From Nakamurella sp040546275 (GTDB lineage: Bacteria; Actinomycetota; Actinomycetes; Mycobacteriales; Nakamurellaceae), in the NCBI RefSeq assembly GCF_040546275.1, contig NZ_JBEPNO010000004.1:235541-299540 (forward strand): 64,000 bases of DNA, written 5' to 3'. Position numbers and translations under genes: made by a program. Of the stretch, positions 54,224 through 63,325 are shown one piece after another (the first letter of the stretch is position 1; each line of letters opens with the position of its first letter). Under the pieces are notes generated by a model. It had not been told where the DNA came from, did not search any database, and saw nothing but the letters and a program-made list of their open reading frames with translations.

Positions 54224-56224
54224 CTACAGCAGCAGCGACGGCGTCCAGTCCTGGCCGCGAACATGGTGCCCGCAGAAGCCGAGCACGGTGTCGTACCAGA
54301 TCTCGGCGTTCGCGGGCGACGTCACCCAGTGGTTCTCGCCGGTGAGCTGCAGGAACCGGTGCGGCAGGTCGGCCGGGTCCCGGTCGAAATGGCTGACCAG
54401 ATCCCACCAGAGCCGCAGCGCTTCGCTGATCGGCACCCGGAAATCACGACTGCCGTGGATCACCAACATCGGCGTGCTGATGTCGGCGGCGGCCATGTGT
54501 GGTGAGTTCTCCGCGTACCAGTCGGGGTGCTCGGCGGGCTCTCCGAAGATGCCCGTCTTGTAGGCCGCGGCGTCCGTCGTCTTGTGCTGCTGGTCGAGGG
54601 CCCACAGACCGGCGTGCGTGACGATCGCGCCGAACCTGTTGGTATGACCGGCGATCCAGTTCGTCATGTACCCGCCGAATGAACCACCGAGACAGGCGAC
54701 CCGGCTGCCGTCGATGTCGGGCCGCTCGATCACAGCCTCCAGCACCGACTCGCAGTCGGCGAAGACCTCGGCCGCCACGTATGGCCACGCCCGGTCCAGC
54801 CACTTCTGCCCGTACCCGGTCGACAGCGCGGGATCCGGGAGCAGGACGGCCCAGCCCTGGGACACGGCCACCCACGGATTCCAGCGCCAGCTCCAGGAGT
54901 TCCAGGAGCTGAACGGGCCGCCATGGATCCAGAGCATCAGCGGCGCAGGACCTTCCGCGTTCACCGGTACGCAGAGCCAGGCGTGCACAGGCTCGCCATC
55001 GGCGGCCGGGATGTTCAGTTCGATCAGCTGGCCGGGCAGGTCGTCGGTCACGGCCGGCGACTCGAGGGGGACCGGGATCTGTTCCACCAGAATGGTTTCC
55101 AGGCGAACCGGGTGTGGGGCAGCGTCGACGGCCGACCGGAGCGCGTACAGCTTTTCACCGTCGGGTGACGGGCACAGACTGGAGTACGAGGCGTCAGACA
55201 CCAAGCGGCGCAACACCCCTCCCGTCGCCGGTTCGATGGCAAGAATGGCGCCGCGGCCGTGCAGGGCCCCCGCAACGTACAGCGTCGCCGAGTCGGCGGA
55301 CCAGACGAACTCGGCGGGGAACAGATCCCCGAGATCGGGCTCGACCACCTCGCCGCTGGCGGTCGCCATGAGGACCAGCCCGCCGGTGATCGAATGCTCG
55401 AAACTGCCCTCCCGACCCTTGCCCATCGCCACCACGCGTCCGTCGGGCGAGATGGTCGGCCCCTGGAACTCCCAGCCGTCCTTCACTGCGAGTTCGGTGC
55501 GGCGGCCCGTCGCAACATCGATGACGACCACACCGGCCGGGCATCTGCCGCCCCGCCGCCGCGGTTCCCAGCTCGACGCCACCGTCGATCCGTCGGCCGA
55601 GATGGAATAGGAAGCCTCGGACAGTTCGAATCTCGCGTCCGGGGCGAGGTCGACCAGGTCGCCACCACCCGGTGGCTGCAGCAGCAACCGCGGGCTGGTG
55701 TCCCCGACTTCGTGGTCCCAGTAACGGATCGGCATCCCGGTGTGCAGGATCGCGGTGATCTTGCGGTCCTTGCGGGCGGCCCGGCGCTGCTGGTCGTCCT
55801 CGTCCGTCGAATGGGTCAGCCGGGTCCCGCTCACCAGGATCGCGCCGCTGGCTGCGGCCACCACGGGACCGCCAACCCCACCCGCGCGCCGGCTGACGAC
55901 GGTCGGTTCACCGGTCGGTGGCAGGGACCAGAGCGCAGCCTCGTCGTCGGGGCCGTCGGTGCTCGGGGTTTCCGGACGCCCGGATACGAAGAGCAGGGAA
56001 CCATCCGGTCGGAAAGCCGGTGCGGACTCACCCTTCTCGGACCGGGTGAGGCGAACCGGGTGGCCGTCGTCGAGCGGGACCTCCCAGAGCGATGACAGGT
56101 ACCGGGCGCCCTTGCTGTCGGGCGACTGGACGGAGGCTACGAGTCGACTGCCGTCGAGACTCAGGGTGAGACCGGTGATCCGCGGAGTGGCGGTGAACCG
56201 GGCGAGATCGTCGAAGGAGGTCAA
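54224..56224 (-). CDS. S9-family prolyl oligopeptidase-like serine peptidase
   Basis: A 666-residue protein with no signal peptide. The N-terminal 400 residues form a beta-propeller (repeated W/S-x-D-G or P-D-G-x turns such as SPDGRVVAMG and SPDGEKLYAL). The C-terminal alpha/beta-hydrolase domain has nucleophile Ser515 in CLGGSFGGYM, the acid in GSRDFRVP and the His in GENHWV. It cleaves peptides, probably small ones that enter the propeller. The start ATG overlaps the stop of the upstream oxidoreductase gene, so they are co-translated. Confidence 0.93.
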   Translation of the reverse strand: MTSFDDLARFTATPRITGLTLSLDGSRLVASVQSPDSKGARYLSSLWEVPLDDGHPVRLTRSEKGESAPAFRPDGSLLFVSGRPETPSTDGPDDEAALWSLPPTGEPTVVSRRAGGVGGPVVAAASGAILVSGTRLTHSTDEDDQQRRAARKDRKITAILHTGMPIRYWDHEVGDTSPRLLLQPPGGGDLVDLAPDARFELSEASYSISADGSTVASSWEPRRRGGRCPAGVVVIDVATGRRTELAVKDGWEFQGPTISPDGRVVAMGKGREGSFEHSITGGLVLMATASGEVVEPDLGDLFPAEFVWSADSATLYVAGALHGRGAILAIEPATGGVLRRLVSDASYSSLCPSPDGEKLYALRSAVDAAPHPVRLETILVEQIPVPLESPAVTDDLPGQLIELNIPAADGEPVHAWLCVPVNAEGPAPLMLWIHGGPFSSWNSWSWRWNPWVAVSQGWAVLLPDPALSTGYGQKWLDRAWPYVAAEVFADCESVLEAVIERPDIDGSRVACLGGSFGGYMTNWIAGHTNRFGAIVTHAGLWALDQQHKTTDAAAYKTGIFGEPAEHPDWYAENSPHMAAADISTPMLVIHGSRDFRVPISEALRLWWDLVSHFDRDPADLPHRFLQLTGENHWVTSPANAEIWYDTVLGFCGHHVRGQDWTPSLLL

Positions 56225-56676
56225 CGATCGACTCCGAGCCTGAAGACCGCGATAGTGCTGAGGTGGGCACCGATCTCGTCATCGCTCGCGTCAGGCCCGA
56301 TCGGAAACGCCTTCAGCGCCCACGGTACCGTCATCGACCGCAGATAGGTCCCGATGACCCGGACCGACTCGTCAGGCCCGGCCGGGTCGGCGGTCGCCGG
56401 GAAGTCGTCGTCACGGCTGCGCACCGTGCATCCCGGGTGGGCCTGGAGATTGAGGACCCAGTCGCGGGACAGGTCCGGCGACACCAGGTACGACAGTCCC
56501 CGGCTGCGGACCACGGCGATCGGGGTGCTCCGGACCTGACCGGTGCTTCTCCCGACCGTCTCCAGGACCCTGGTGGCAAAACCCTCGTCCGGCAACGGTT
56601 GTGGATCGCTGTCCAGCAACCGGGCCACCATGCCCTGATTGATCCTTCGTATGTCGAAACCGCCCGGTGCGCCCAT
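56221..56676 (-). CDS. Deazaflavin (F420)-dependent nitroreductase-family protein
   Basis: A 151-residue protein of the split-barrel DDN/DUF385 type. Typical strands are STPIAVVRSRGLSYLVSP, WVLNLQAHPGCTVRSRDD and a C-terminal strand with VFRLGVDR. Related proteins of actinobacteria reduce substrates with cofactor F420H2. ATGA overlap with the S9 peptidase gene; 21 bases downstream of the sigma-factor gene stop on the same strand. Substrate unknown. Confidence 0.82.
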   Translation of the reverse strand: MGAPGGFDIRRINQGMVARLLDSDPQPLPDEGFATRVLETVGRSTGQVRSTPIAVVRSRGLSYLVSPDLSRDWVLNLQAHPGCTVRSRDDDFPATADPAGPDESVRVIGTYLRSMTVPWALKAFPIGPDASDDEIGAHLSTIAVFRLGVDR

Positions 56677-56697
56677 GGATTCCAGTGTGCCAGCGCC

Positions 56698-59600
56698 TCA
56701 GTCGGTCACTCTGATGATCAGGGTCGGGCCGATCCAGAGGTCGTCGCCGCCTCCGGCGCTCGGTCGGTCCGCGAAGACGGCGGATCCGCTGCGGGCCTCC
56801 GGCGACAGGGATGAGAGGTCGGGATTGAGCACCTCGTAGCCGACCGCTGCGGATTTGCCATCGACCGGCTGGACTCCGGTGACGCTCAACGGGAGCGGGG
56901 GCGATCCGGCGAAGGTGAGCGACTTGGTCGCGGTGGCGTCCGGTGCCCACACGGTGAACCGCAGATCCTGGATGGTCGGGCCGGCGGCGGCAATGGTGGC
57001 CTGTCCGGCGGAACCCTTGGTCGCCTGCAGGTATCGTCCGTCGTCACCGGTGTGCAGACGAACATCGGCGCCGTCGGCGCCGGTGTCCCAGATGCTGGTC
57101 AGGGACCAAGCGGCGAAGGCCGAGATCCGGGAGGCAGTTGTCCTGGCCTTCAGATTCTGGACCAGGATCTGATGGTCACCGGGAGTTCGCAACAGCGGAG
57201 CAAGAGTTGCGTTCTGCATCAGATCAGCCGCCCGGACGAACATCTTGCCGGGTGTGTCCGAAGTGATCCCGGTCGGCCGGGTCCCGGTAACGCTCGCCTG
57301 CACCCCATCGACGGTCACGGTGACCGTGTCCAGGGACGACGCCCTTCCCTCCGCCGGCGATCCGGCCGCCCACGTGAGTTCTGCCGAGACGCCGTTGCCG
57401 CCGGTGGTCACGGTCCGGGTGACATCGATCGGAGTGAGCCTGCCGGTCAAGTTGTCAGGGGTGAAGCATTTGCCACGCGAGTTGCTGGTGGGGCAGTAGA
57501 GGGTTTCGGCAGCAACCATGGCGCTGCCGAACGGCCCGACCAGGTCGATCGGGTCACCGGGACTGCGTGCGCTCACGGCGAGGTTCCCATCGATCGCCAG
57601 GCTGCGGTCACCGGCCAGAGCGGCCGGTCCCGGCGCAGTTTTCCCGTCGGTCGCGGTCGGGAGGACGGCCACCGTCAGGGTGGTCACCGCCGGGGTCGGG
57701 TCGGTCTGGGCGGGCGCGCAGATGTAGGTGTCGCCGGACCGTTCGCATCCGGTTGCTGCGGTGATGAGAAGGCCGTCCGACAGCTTCCGGGGCAGCGTGA
57801 TGGGGCCTGGAAGGGTGACGCCGGCGCCCACCTTGCCGGTCAGGCTGAGCTCACCCATGGTGCCCGCGGCCAGAGTGTTGGTGGAGGCCAACGAGATCGA
57901 GTCGTAGCCGGACTGCTTCGGGTCGACGGTGAATGGCGCAGCCTGGTTCGCCAGATCCGTCGAACCGCCACGAAGTGTTGCCTGGGTGAGAGTCTGGCCG
58001 CCGGTGGCGGCAGCTGCGACCTGCACCGGCAGTGCAAAGCTGACGGGGCCGCCGTTGTCGACGGTCCGATCGACCGGCGCGCAGACTACGGTTGCGCCGA
58101 CCTTCGACACCGCACAGCCGCCAGGCAATTGATCAGTGATCACCGACAGCCCGTCGGACAGTTTAATCGGGAGGGCGATCGGCCCCGGATTGATGACGCC
58201 GCCGTTGAGCACCGTGCCCGTCAACGTGGCGGTGGTGGTCGTGCCGGCGCGGAGCGTCGCGCCTGTCCCGTCGAGACGGACGGACGCGTAGCCGCCGATA
58301 CCCGTCGTCGGCTGGGTGAACTGCCCCGCGGCATCGATCACTCGGCTCTTCTGCCCGGTGGCCACCAGAACGATGTCGGTGGGAGTGGTGCCTGCGGCGA
58401 CATCCACCGTGAGTGCAACCCCGGCGGCTCCGCTGACTGCGCTGAAGGGGCACGTGACGCTGCCGGCGGAAACCGTGCAGACACCCTCCGCCGCAACGGC
58501 TTGGAGGATGCCGAACTGGGGGCTGCTGAGGGTGATCGTGCCCGGATCGGTGATGCCAGGTTTGGCCGTGGCTCGGAAGGTGACCCGGTCCACCGCTGCG
58601 GCGGCGAGGTCGAAGGTGGACGAAACGGTTGCGCCTTGATAGCCGGCAGCCACCTTCACCGGGAACGTCCCCGAGTTGATCTGCTGTCCATTGAACGTCA
58701 CGACGATGCTCCCCGGATCGTCAGCGGCATCGACGTCGACGCGCAGAGTCATCACCATGGTCACCGAGCCGGCCGGTGCGATGGTGGGAACGGTGCAGTC
58801 GACCGTGGCAGAACCGGAGCAGACCACGCCGTCAGCGGCGGGTGCGGCAAATGCGCCTCGAGCAGTCCTCAGGGCCGCCGGTCCGCCAGCGGTGCCGGCG
58901 CCCACAAAGGTCAACCCGTCGGGGATCTCGAGTCCAACAGTCTGATTCCTGTCCGACGGCGAGCCGCCGCTGTTGGTGACCGTGAGGCTGACGGTGACGT
59001 CGCCCCCCGCCACCACAGCGGAGACCTGCGGATTGGACACGGTCAGATCAGCCGGGGTCGGAAGCGGCGTCGTCGGGGTGGTGGGCGTCGTCGGGGTGGT
59101 GGGCGTCGTCGTGTCGATGGCTGTGGTCGGGGTGGTGACGTCGGTCGGGGTGGTGACCGGCGTAGAGGTGTCCGGGGTGGTGGTGTCAGCCGTCGTCGTG
59201 GGCGTGGTGTCCGGAGTGGTTGCGGGAGTGACGGTATCGGGGGTGGTCGGTACGTCGCTGGTGCCCGCGGTCGTCGGCACGGCGGTGGCCGAGGTCGCCT
59301 GGGTCGACGGTGCGGTGGGCAGCAGGCTGGTCGTGCCGAAGAAGCCGGGGATGGACGGCAGGAGCGAGGTGCCGGGCACACCGCCGCCGCCCGTGGTCAA
59401 GACCGAGCCGTTCACGGTGGTGACGCCCGATCCACCAGCCGTGGTCGATGTCGTCGGCGCTGAGGAGGAGGTAGTGCCGGCGGTGACCGGCGGGACGACC
59501 GGAACGCCCGTCCCGGTGCCCCCGGCGCCGTGACCGCCCGAGCCGCCATTGCCCCCACCGCCATTGCCGGGTAGCCCGCCGATTCCGACCCTGCCGGTAC

Positions 59601-60675
59601 CGGCGCCGGGCGTCTGCGCACCCGCCACCGACCCGCCGCGGTCGGCGGCCGGCGGTGCGGTGTTGCTGCTGGTGAGCGCGATGACCACGCCGGCGACGAT
59701 GACCGTCGCCACGGCAGCGACTCCGGCGATGGCCGCTCCGGGGCCCCAGCTGCCCATCTTGACGAACGTGCCCGCGGCCTTGCTGCCGATGAGTGACGCC
59801 TTGCCGCCGATCACGGCGGCCTTGCCGCCCACCACCGCCACCGAACCGCCGGACATCGCACCGAGTTGGACCAGCGGAACCACCGGTCCGAGGGTTGCGA
59901 CGTAGCCGGCCGCGGCACCGCCGAGCAGCAGCGGGGCCAGCAGGCCGCGGAGGCCGCCGTTGATCTCCGATAGTTCGGCGGCCAGCGCCGGGCAGCGGTC
60001 GCACTCCTCGAGATGCGCGTCCACCTGGGCCTTCTCGCGCTTGGACAGGCTCCCGCGGGTCCAGGCTCCCAGTCGGTCGACCGTCGTCCTGCAGCGCTCG
60101 GCCGCGGTTTCGGCCAGGTGTGCCTGCAGGTAGGCCTCGCGCAGCCCCTCCCGTGCACGAAAAGCCAGGGAGGACACCGCATTCGGTGCCATGCCCAGCA
60201 GGACGCCGACCTCCGCGGCAGACTGTCCCTCGACCTGGGTGTGCCACAGCACGGTCTGCCAGCGTTCCGGAAGTCCGGCGAAAGCCTTGCCGATCAGGCC
60301 GCTCTCCAGATCCGCGATGACCGGGTCGTCACCCTCGACGGCGACGTCGTGGGACTCCATGTCATCGGTGAACTGCAGTCGCTTGTCCTTGCGGGTGCGG
60401 TCGTAGGCCGTGTTGCGCAGGGTGGTGAAGAGGTAGGCGCGGAACGCGGTGTCCGGTCCCTTGCTCTCGAGCATCCCGTCGAGGACCCGGGCGAAGGCCT
60501 CGGACACCAGATCGTCCGCCTCGGCGGCCGACCGGGCGAACTGGCGGGCCAGGGCAGCGGCGGCGCCGGCATGGCGGGCGTACAGGTCACCGAAGGCCGA
60601 CCGGTCACCCGCACGGACTCGCGTGATCAGCTCGGCGTCGCTCGCCAGCTGTGCGTTGTCCGGGGTGGGTGGCAC
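56698..60675 (-). CDS. ECF sigma factor fused to a zinc finger, membrane helix and large extracellular domain
   Basis: A single 1325-residue frame. Residues 1-185 are an ECF sigma factor: region 2 with EADDLVSEAFARVL and YLFTTLRNTAYDRTRK, region 4 with LPERWQTVLW and GMAPNAVSSLAFRAREGLRE. Residues about 200-250 carry an anti-sigma-type zinc finger (zf-HC2) with His221-x3-Cys225-x2-Cys228. A Gly-rich linker leads to one membrane helix (about 315-334), then Gly-rich and Thr/Pro-rich stalks (345-540). Outside are about four Ig-like (DUF11/CARDB-style) modules, each with a C-x7-10-C pair, and a C-terminal beta domain containing AFAAWSLTSIW (about 1150-1325). Sigma factor and sensor are thus one molecule. 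A likely mechanism is release of the sigma part by proteolysis; this is inference. Confidence 0.9.
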   Translation of the reverse strand: MPPTPDNAQLASDAELITRVRAGDRSAFGDLYARHAGAAAALARQFARSAAEADDLVSEAFARVLDGMLESKGPDTAFRAYLFTTLRNTAYDRTRKDKRLQFTDDMESHDVAVEGDDPVIADLESGLIGKAFAGLPERWQTVLWHTQVEGQSAAEVGVLLGMAPNAVSSLAFRAREGLREAYLQAHLAETAAERCRTTVDRLGAWTRGSLSKREKAQVDAHLEECDRCPALAAELSEINGGLRGLLAPLLLGGAAAGYVATLGPVVPLVQLGAMSGGSVAVVGGKAAVIGGKASLIGSKAAGTFVKMGSWGPGAAIAGVAAVATVIVAGVVIALTSSNTAPPAADRGGSVAGAQTPGAGTGRVGIGGLPGNGGGGNGGSGGHGAGGTGTGVPVVPPVTAGTTSSSAPTTSTTAGGSGVTTVNGSVLTTGGGGVPGTSLLPSIPGFFGTTSLLPTAPSTQATSATAVPTTAGTSDVPTTPDTVTPATTPDTTPTTTADTTTPDTSTPVTTPTDVTTPTTAIDTTTPTTPTTPTTPTTPLPTPADLTVSNPQVSAVVAGGDVTVSLTVTNSGGSPSDRNQTVGLEIPDGLTFVGAGTAGGPAALRTARGAFAAPAADGVVCSGSATVDCTVPTIAPAGSVTMVMTLRVDVDAADDPGSIVVTFNGQQINSGTFPVKVAAGYQGATVSSTFDLAAAAVDRVTFRATAKPGITDPGTITLSSPQFGILQAVAAEGVCTVSAGSVTCPFSAVSGAAGVALTVDVAAGTTPTDIVLVATGQKSRVIDAAGQFTQPTTGIGGYASVRLDGTGATLRAGTTTTATLTGTVLNGGVINPGPIALPIKLSDGLSVITDQLPGGCAVSKVGATVVCAPVDRTVDNGGPVSFALPVQVAAAATGGQTLTQATLRGGSTDLANQAAPFTVDPKQSGYDSISLASTNTLAAGTMGELSLTGKVGAGVTLPGPITLPRKLSDGLLITAATGCERSGDTYICAPAQTDPTPAVTTLTVAVLPTATDGKTAPGPAALAGDRSLAIDGNLAVSARSPGDPIDLVGPFGSAMVAAETLYCPTSNSRGKCFTPDNLTGRLTPIDVTRTVTTGGNGVSAELTWAAGSPAEGRASSLDTVTVTVDGVQASVTGTRPTGITSDTPGKMFVRAADLMQNATLAPLLRTPGDHQILVQNLKARTTASRISAFAAWSLTSIWDTGADGADVRLHTGDDGRYLQATKGSAGQATIAAAGPTIQDLRFTVWAPDATATKSLTFAGSPPLPLSVTGVQPVDGKSAAVGYEVLNPDLSSLSPEARSGSAVFADRPSAGGGDDLWIGPTLIIRVTD

Positions 60676-61039
60676 GAGCCCTCTGCCTTCTTCGGGACGG
60701 CGTCCGTCGAGCAGACACAGTCGAAAGTGGTGAATCCTGTCCCCATTGTGACGGGTGAACTATTGATCGGTCACGCGATGACGGGTTGCGATCACCGACT
60801 GCCACTCTTCGGAACAGAAGGGTTGCGTTCCGCCACGGAACATCACCGTCAGTCATGTGTGCTCCCTGCCGAGATCCACGCCAGTGCGCAGGAGTGTGGA
60901 CATCCTCATCTGATGCCAAAACTTTTCTTCGGTTTCTGCGTGACGGCCGGGATACCGGCGCGTCTCCTTGGTGAGAGCCACCAGAGACCGGTCATTTCCG
61001 GGTCTGCGGGGCTGCCCGACCGGCGCGAGAGGATCAACG
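60676..61039. other. Divergent region between the fused sigma gene and the GGDEF-like gene
   Basis: No gene is supported. GGAAC, the usual core of ECF -35 elements, occurs at 60811 and 60837 (plus) and 60831 (minus, as GTTCC at 60827-60831), two of them forming the inverted repeat CGGAAC/GTTCCG (60810-60832). I see no convincing -10 (CGTC-type) at the right distance, so autoregulation by the fused sigma factor is only a suggestion. The region before 61039 ends with GAGAGGAT, the ribosome site of the next gene. Confidence 0.4.
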
Positions 61040-61795
61040 ATGGCCAACCGCTTCCCTGCAGTTCTGACGACCAGCAGCGAGCTGAGCCGGGAGTGGCGAT
61101 CGAGGTCGTCCGACTACGGCTGGGCCTTCCCCTCCGACTGGCACGTCCCCGCGGTCGACGCGGTATGCGATGCCATCGTCGCCGAGGCCGACGTCTGGGC
61201 TCCGGCCGAACGACTCGGTCGCAGCCGGGCCGGCGCCGGGGTGTCGCTCGCCGAGGCGCTGGTCGACGTCGACGGTCTCGCTGCCATCGCCCCGCCCCGC
61301 TACACCGATCCACTGCGTCGCGCCGTGTCGCTGGGCTGGGCAGACCGGATAACGGCTCCGCCGTCCACCGTGGCCGATCCGCTGACCGGCCTCGCCACTC
61401 CGGAATACCTGCAGGTCCGACTGGGTGAGGTCTATCGCGCGGCCGAGGTCGACGCCGAACCCATCTCCTCGCAGTGGGCGCTGGTCGTGCTCCGCCTCGA
61501 TCTCACCCGATGCGGTGGCTGGCTGCGCACGCTCCCGATGATCCTCGTGGCCGACGGCCTGCGACGCGTGTTCGACGGTGGGGAGAGCCTGGCCCTGCTC
61601 GGCGATTCCGTCGCCGTCGTGCTGTGCCGTCGCACCGACGTGCTCGCCCGCCGAGCGCGCCTGCTCTGCTCGATGGTCAGCGACCAGATCGACCGTGATC
61701 CCCAGGTGTGCATCCCCGCCCCGTCCGTCTGGATCGAGACCCTGCCGCTGAATTACCGGTCGGCACTCGACCTGATCGCCGAACTCGGTCGGTAG
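61040..61795 (+). CDS. Degenerate GGDEF-domain protein
   Basis: A 251-residue soluble protein from ATG 61040, with GAGAGGAT in front. The second half begins with DPLTGLATPEYLQVRLGEVYR (residue 113 on), the unmistakable start of GGDEF domains. The signature loop is lost: around 180-190 there is GESLALLGDSVAVVLCRR where GG(D/E)EF should be, so cyclic-di-GMP synthesis is unlikely. The N-terminal 110 residues belong to no family I recognise. It is divergent from the membrane-anchored sigma gene, perhaps a partner. A hairpin terminator follows. Confidence 0.75.
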   Translation: MANRFPAVLTTSSELSREWRSRSSDYGWAFPSDWHVPAVDAVCDAIVAEADVWAPAERLGRSRAGAGVSLAEALVDVDGLAAIAPPRYTDPLRRAVSLGWADRITAPPSTVADPLTGLATPEYLQVRLGEVYRAAEVDAEPISSQWALVVLRLDLTRCGGWLRTLPMILVADGLRRVFDGGESLALLGDSVAVVLCRRTDVLARRARLLCSMVSDQIDRDPQVCIPAPSVWIETLPLNYRSALDLIAELGR

Positions 61796-61897
61796 TCGTC
61801 TGGCCGACCAACCGCCGCGCGCGAAAGAGCGATCGCGGCCCTCGCACTCGCCGGACCCTTCTCGGGCCCCGACTCCCGACCAGGGTCCGGTGACCGA

Positions 61898-61935
61898 TGT
61901 GCCCCCGCAACCACCCCGACGGCTGCGGGGGCACA
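61898..61935 (+). terminator. Hairpin terminator after the GGDEF-like gene
   Basis: TGTGCCCCCGCA (61898-61909) pairs perfectly with TGCGGGGGCACA (61924-61935) over a 14-base loop, 102 bases after the stop. No T-run follows, as is usual in high-GC actinobacteria. It separates this gene from purKE. Confidence 0.75.
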
Positions 61936-62005
61936 CCTATGTCTGCGGCTGGATCCCCGGCGCCCGGCTGAGGTCCACCTCCGCGCCCGGCTAGGCTCGT
62001 TCCTC

Positions 62006-63325
62006 GTGGACTCCCGGACAGGTATGCCCCGGGTCGGCATGGTCGGCGGCGGGCAGTTGGCCCGGATGACGCACCAGTCGGCCATCGCACTCGGCCAGAG
62101 CCTGCGGGTGCTGTCGATCGGCGCAGACGAATCAGCGGCCCTGGTCGCCCCCGACGTCGAGATCGGATCGCACCTGGACCTCGACGCCCTGACGAAGTTC
62201 GCGGAAAACTGTGACGTGGTCACCTTCGATCACGAACACGTGCCCACCGAACACATCCGCGCGCTCGTCGCGGCTGGCCATGCGGTGTTCCCCGGCGCCG
62301 ACGCGTTGCAGTACGCACAGGACAAGTCGTTGATGCGGACCAGACTGCGCGACGCCGGGCTGCCGGTCCCCACCTTCGCGGTGCTGGAACCGGGAGCCGA
62401 CCTGGTCGCCGAGGTGGCGTCGTTCGGCGCGACTCACGGCTGGCCGGTGGTCCTCAAGACCGCGCGCGGCGGCTACGACGGCCGCGGCGTCTGGGTACTG
62501 GACGACGCTGACGCGGCGGCCCCGCTGCAGGCCGAACTGAGCGGCGAACTCGTGCTGGAATCGTTTGTCCGGATGAAGCGCGAACTCGCCGCGGTGGTCG
62601 CGCGCTCACCGTTCGGCCAGGCCGCAGCGTGGCCCGTGGTCGAGACCGTCCAGCAGGACGGCATCTGCGTCGAGGTGATCGCCCCGGCCCCCGGGCTCGA
62701 TCCCGACGTCGCCGCGGCCGCCTCCCGGATGGCCCTGCGCATCGCCGGCGAACTCGGCGTCGTCGGCGTGCTGGCGGTGGAACTCTTCGAGGTCGACGCG
62801 GATGATGCCGTTCCCGACGGCTTGCTCATCAACGAGTTGGCGATGCGGCCGCACAACTCCGGCCACTGGTCGATGGACGGCTCAGTGACCAGTCAGTTCG
62901 AGCAGCATCTGCGCGCGGTGCTGGACTACCCGCTGGGGCGGACCGATGCGGTGGCACCGTTCACCGTCATGGGCAATGTACTGGGCGGTCCTGACACCGG
63001 GCCGGGGTCCGAGATCGGGATGGATGAACGCGTCCACCACCTCGCCGCACGGTTCCCGCAGGTCAAGATCCACCTGTACGGCAAGGCGTTTCGGCCGGGA
63101 CGCAAACTGGGGCACGTGAACGTCCTCGGCTCCGACCTCGGCGAACTGCGCCGGATCGCGGCGCTGGCCGCAGCCTGGCTCGGCGATGGTCTCTGGACCG
63201 ACGGGTACGAGATCCACACGGGCGCAACGAGTGCCCGGTCCGTTCCGGACGCCCGGCCTGCCCGGTCGCCGGAGTCGTCCGCACCGCAGCAGTCGACACC
63301 GGAACGGACAGGTGCACTCTCATGA
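62006..63325 (+). CDS. purK: PurK, N5-carboxyaminoimidazole ribonucleotide synthase
   Basis: A 439-residue ATP-grasp enzyme of purine synthesis: AIR plus ATP and bicarbonate gives N5-CAIR. Visible are the N-terminal GMVGGGQLARMT, the ATP loop KTARGGYDGRGVW, and the metal-site block NELAMRPHNSGHWSMDG. The start is GTG 62006 or ATG 62024; both precede the fold. The last 40 residues (Ser/Pro/Ala-rich) exceed the usual end. It overlaps purE by 4 bases (ATGA), the partner enzyme of the next step. Confidence 0.96.
   Translation: MDSRTGMPRVGMVGGGQLARMTHQSAIALGQSLRVLSIGADESAALVAPDVEIGSHLDLDALTKFAENCDVVTFDHEHVPTEHIRALVAAGHAVFPGADALQYAQDKSLMRTRLRDAGLPVPTFAVLEPGADLVAEVASFGATHGWPVVLKTARGGYDGRGVWVLDDADAAAPLQAELSGELVLESFVRMKRELAAVVARSPFGQAAAWPVVETVQQDGICVEVIAPAPGLDPDVAAAASRMALRIAGELGVVGVLAVELFEVDADDAVPDGLLINELAMRPHNSGHWSMDGSVTSQFEQHLRAVLDYPLGRTDAVAPFTVMGNVLGGPDTGPGSEIGMDERVHHLAARFPQVKIHLYGKAFRPGRKLGHVNVLGSDLGELRRIAALAAAWLGDGLWTDGYEIHTGATSARSVPDARPARSPESSAPQQSTPERTGALS

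Noticed and set aside
57052..59463. Long plus-strand open frame of about 800 codons
   Set aside because: It is the antisense of the fused sigma gene, rich in Gly/Arg low complexity, with no domain.
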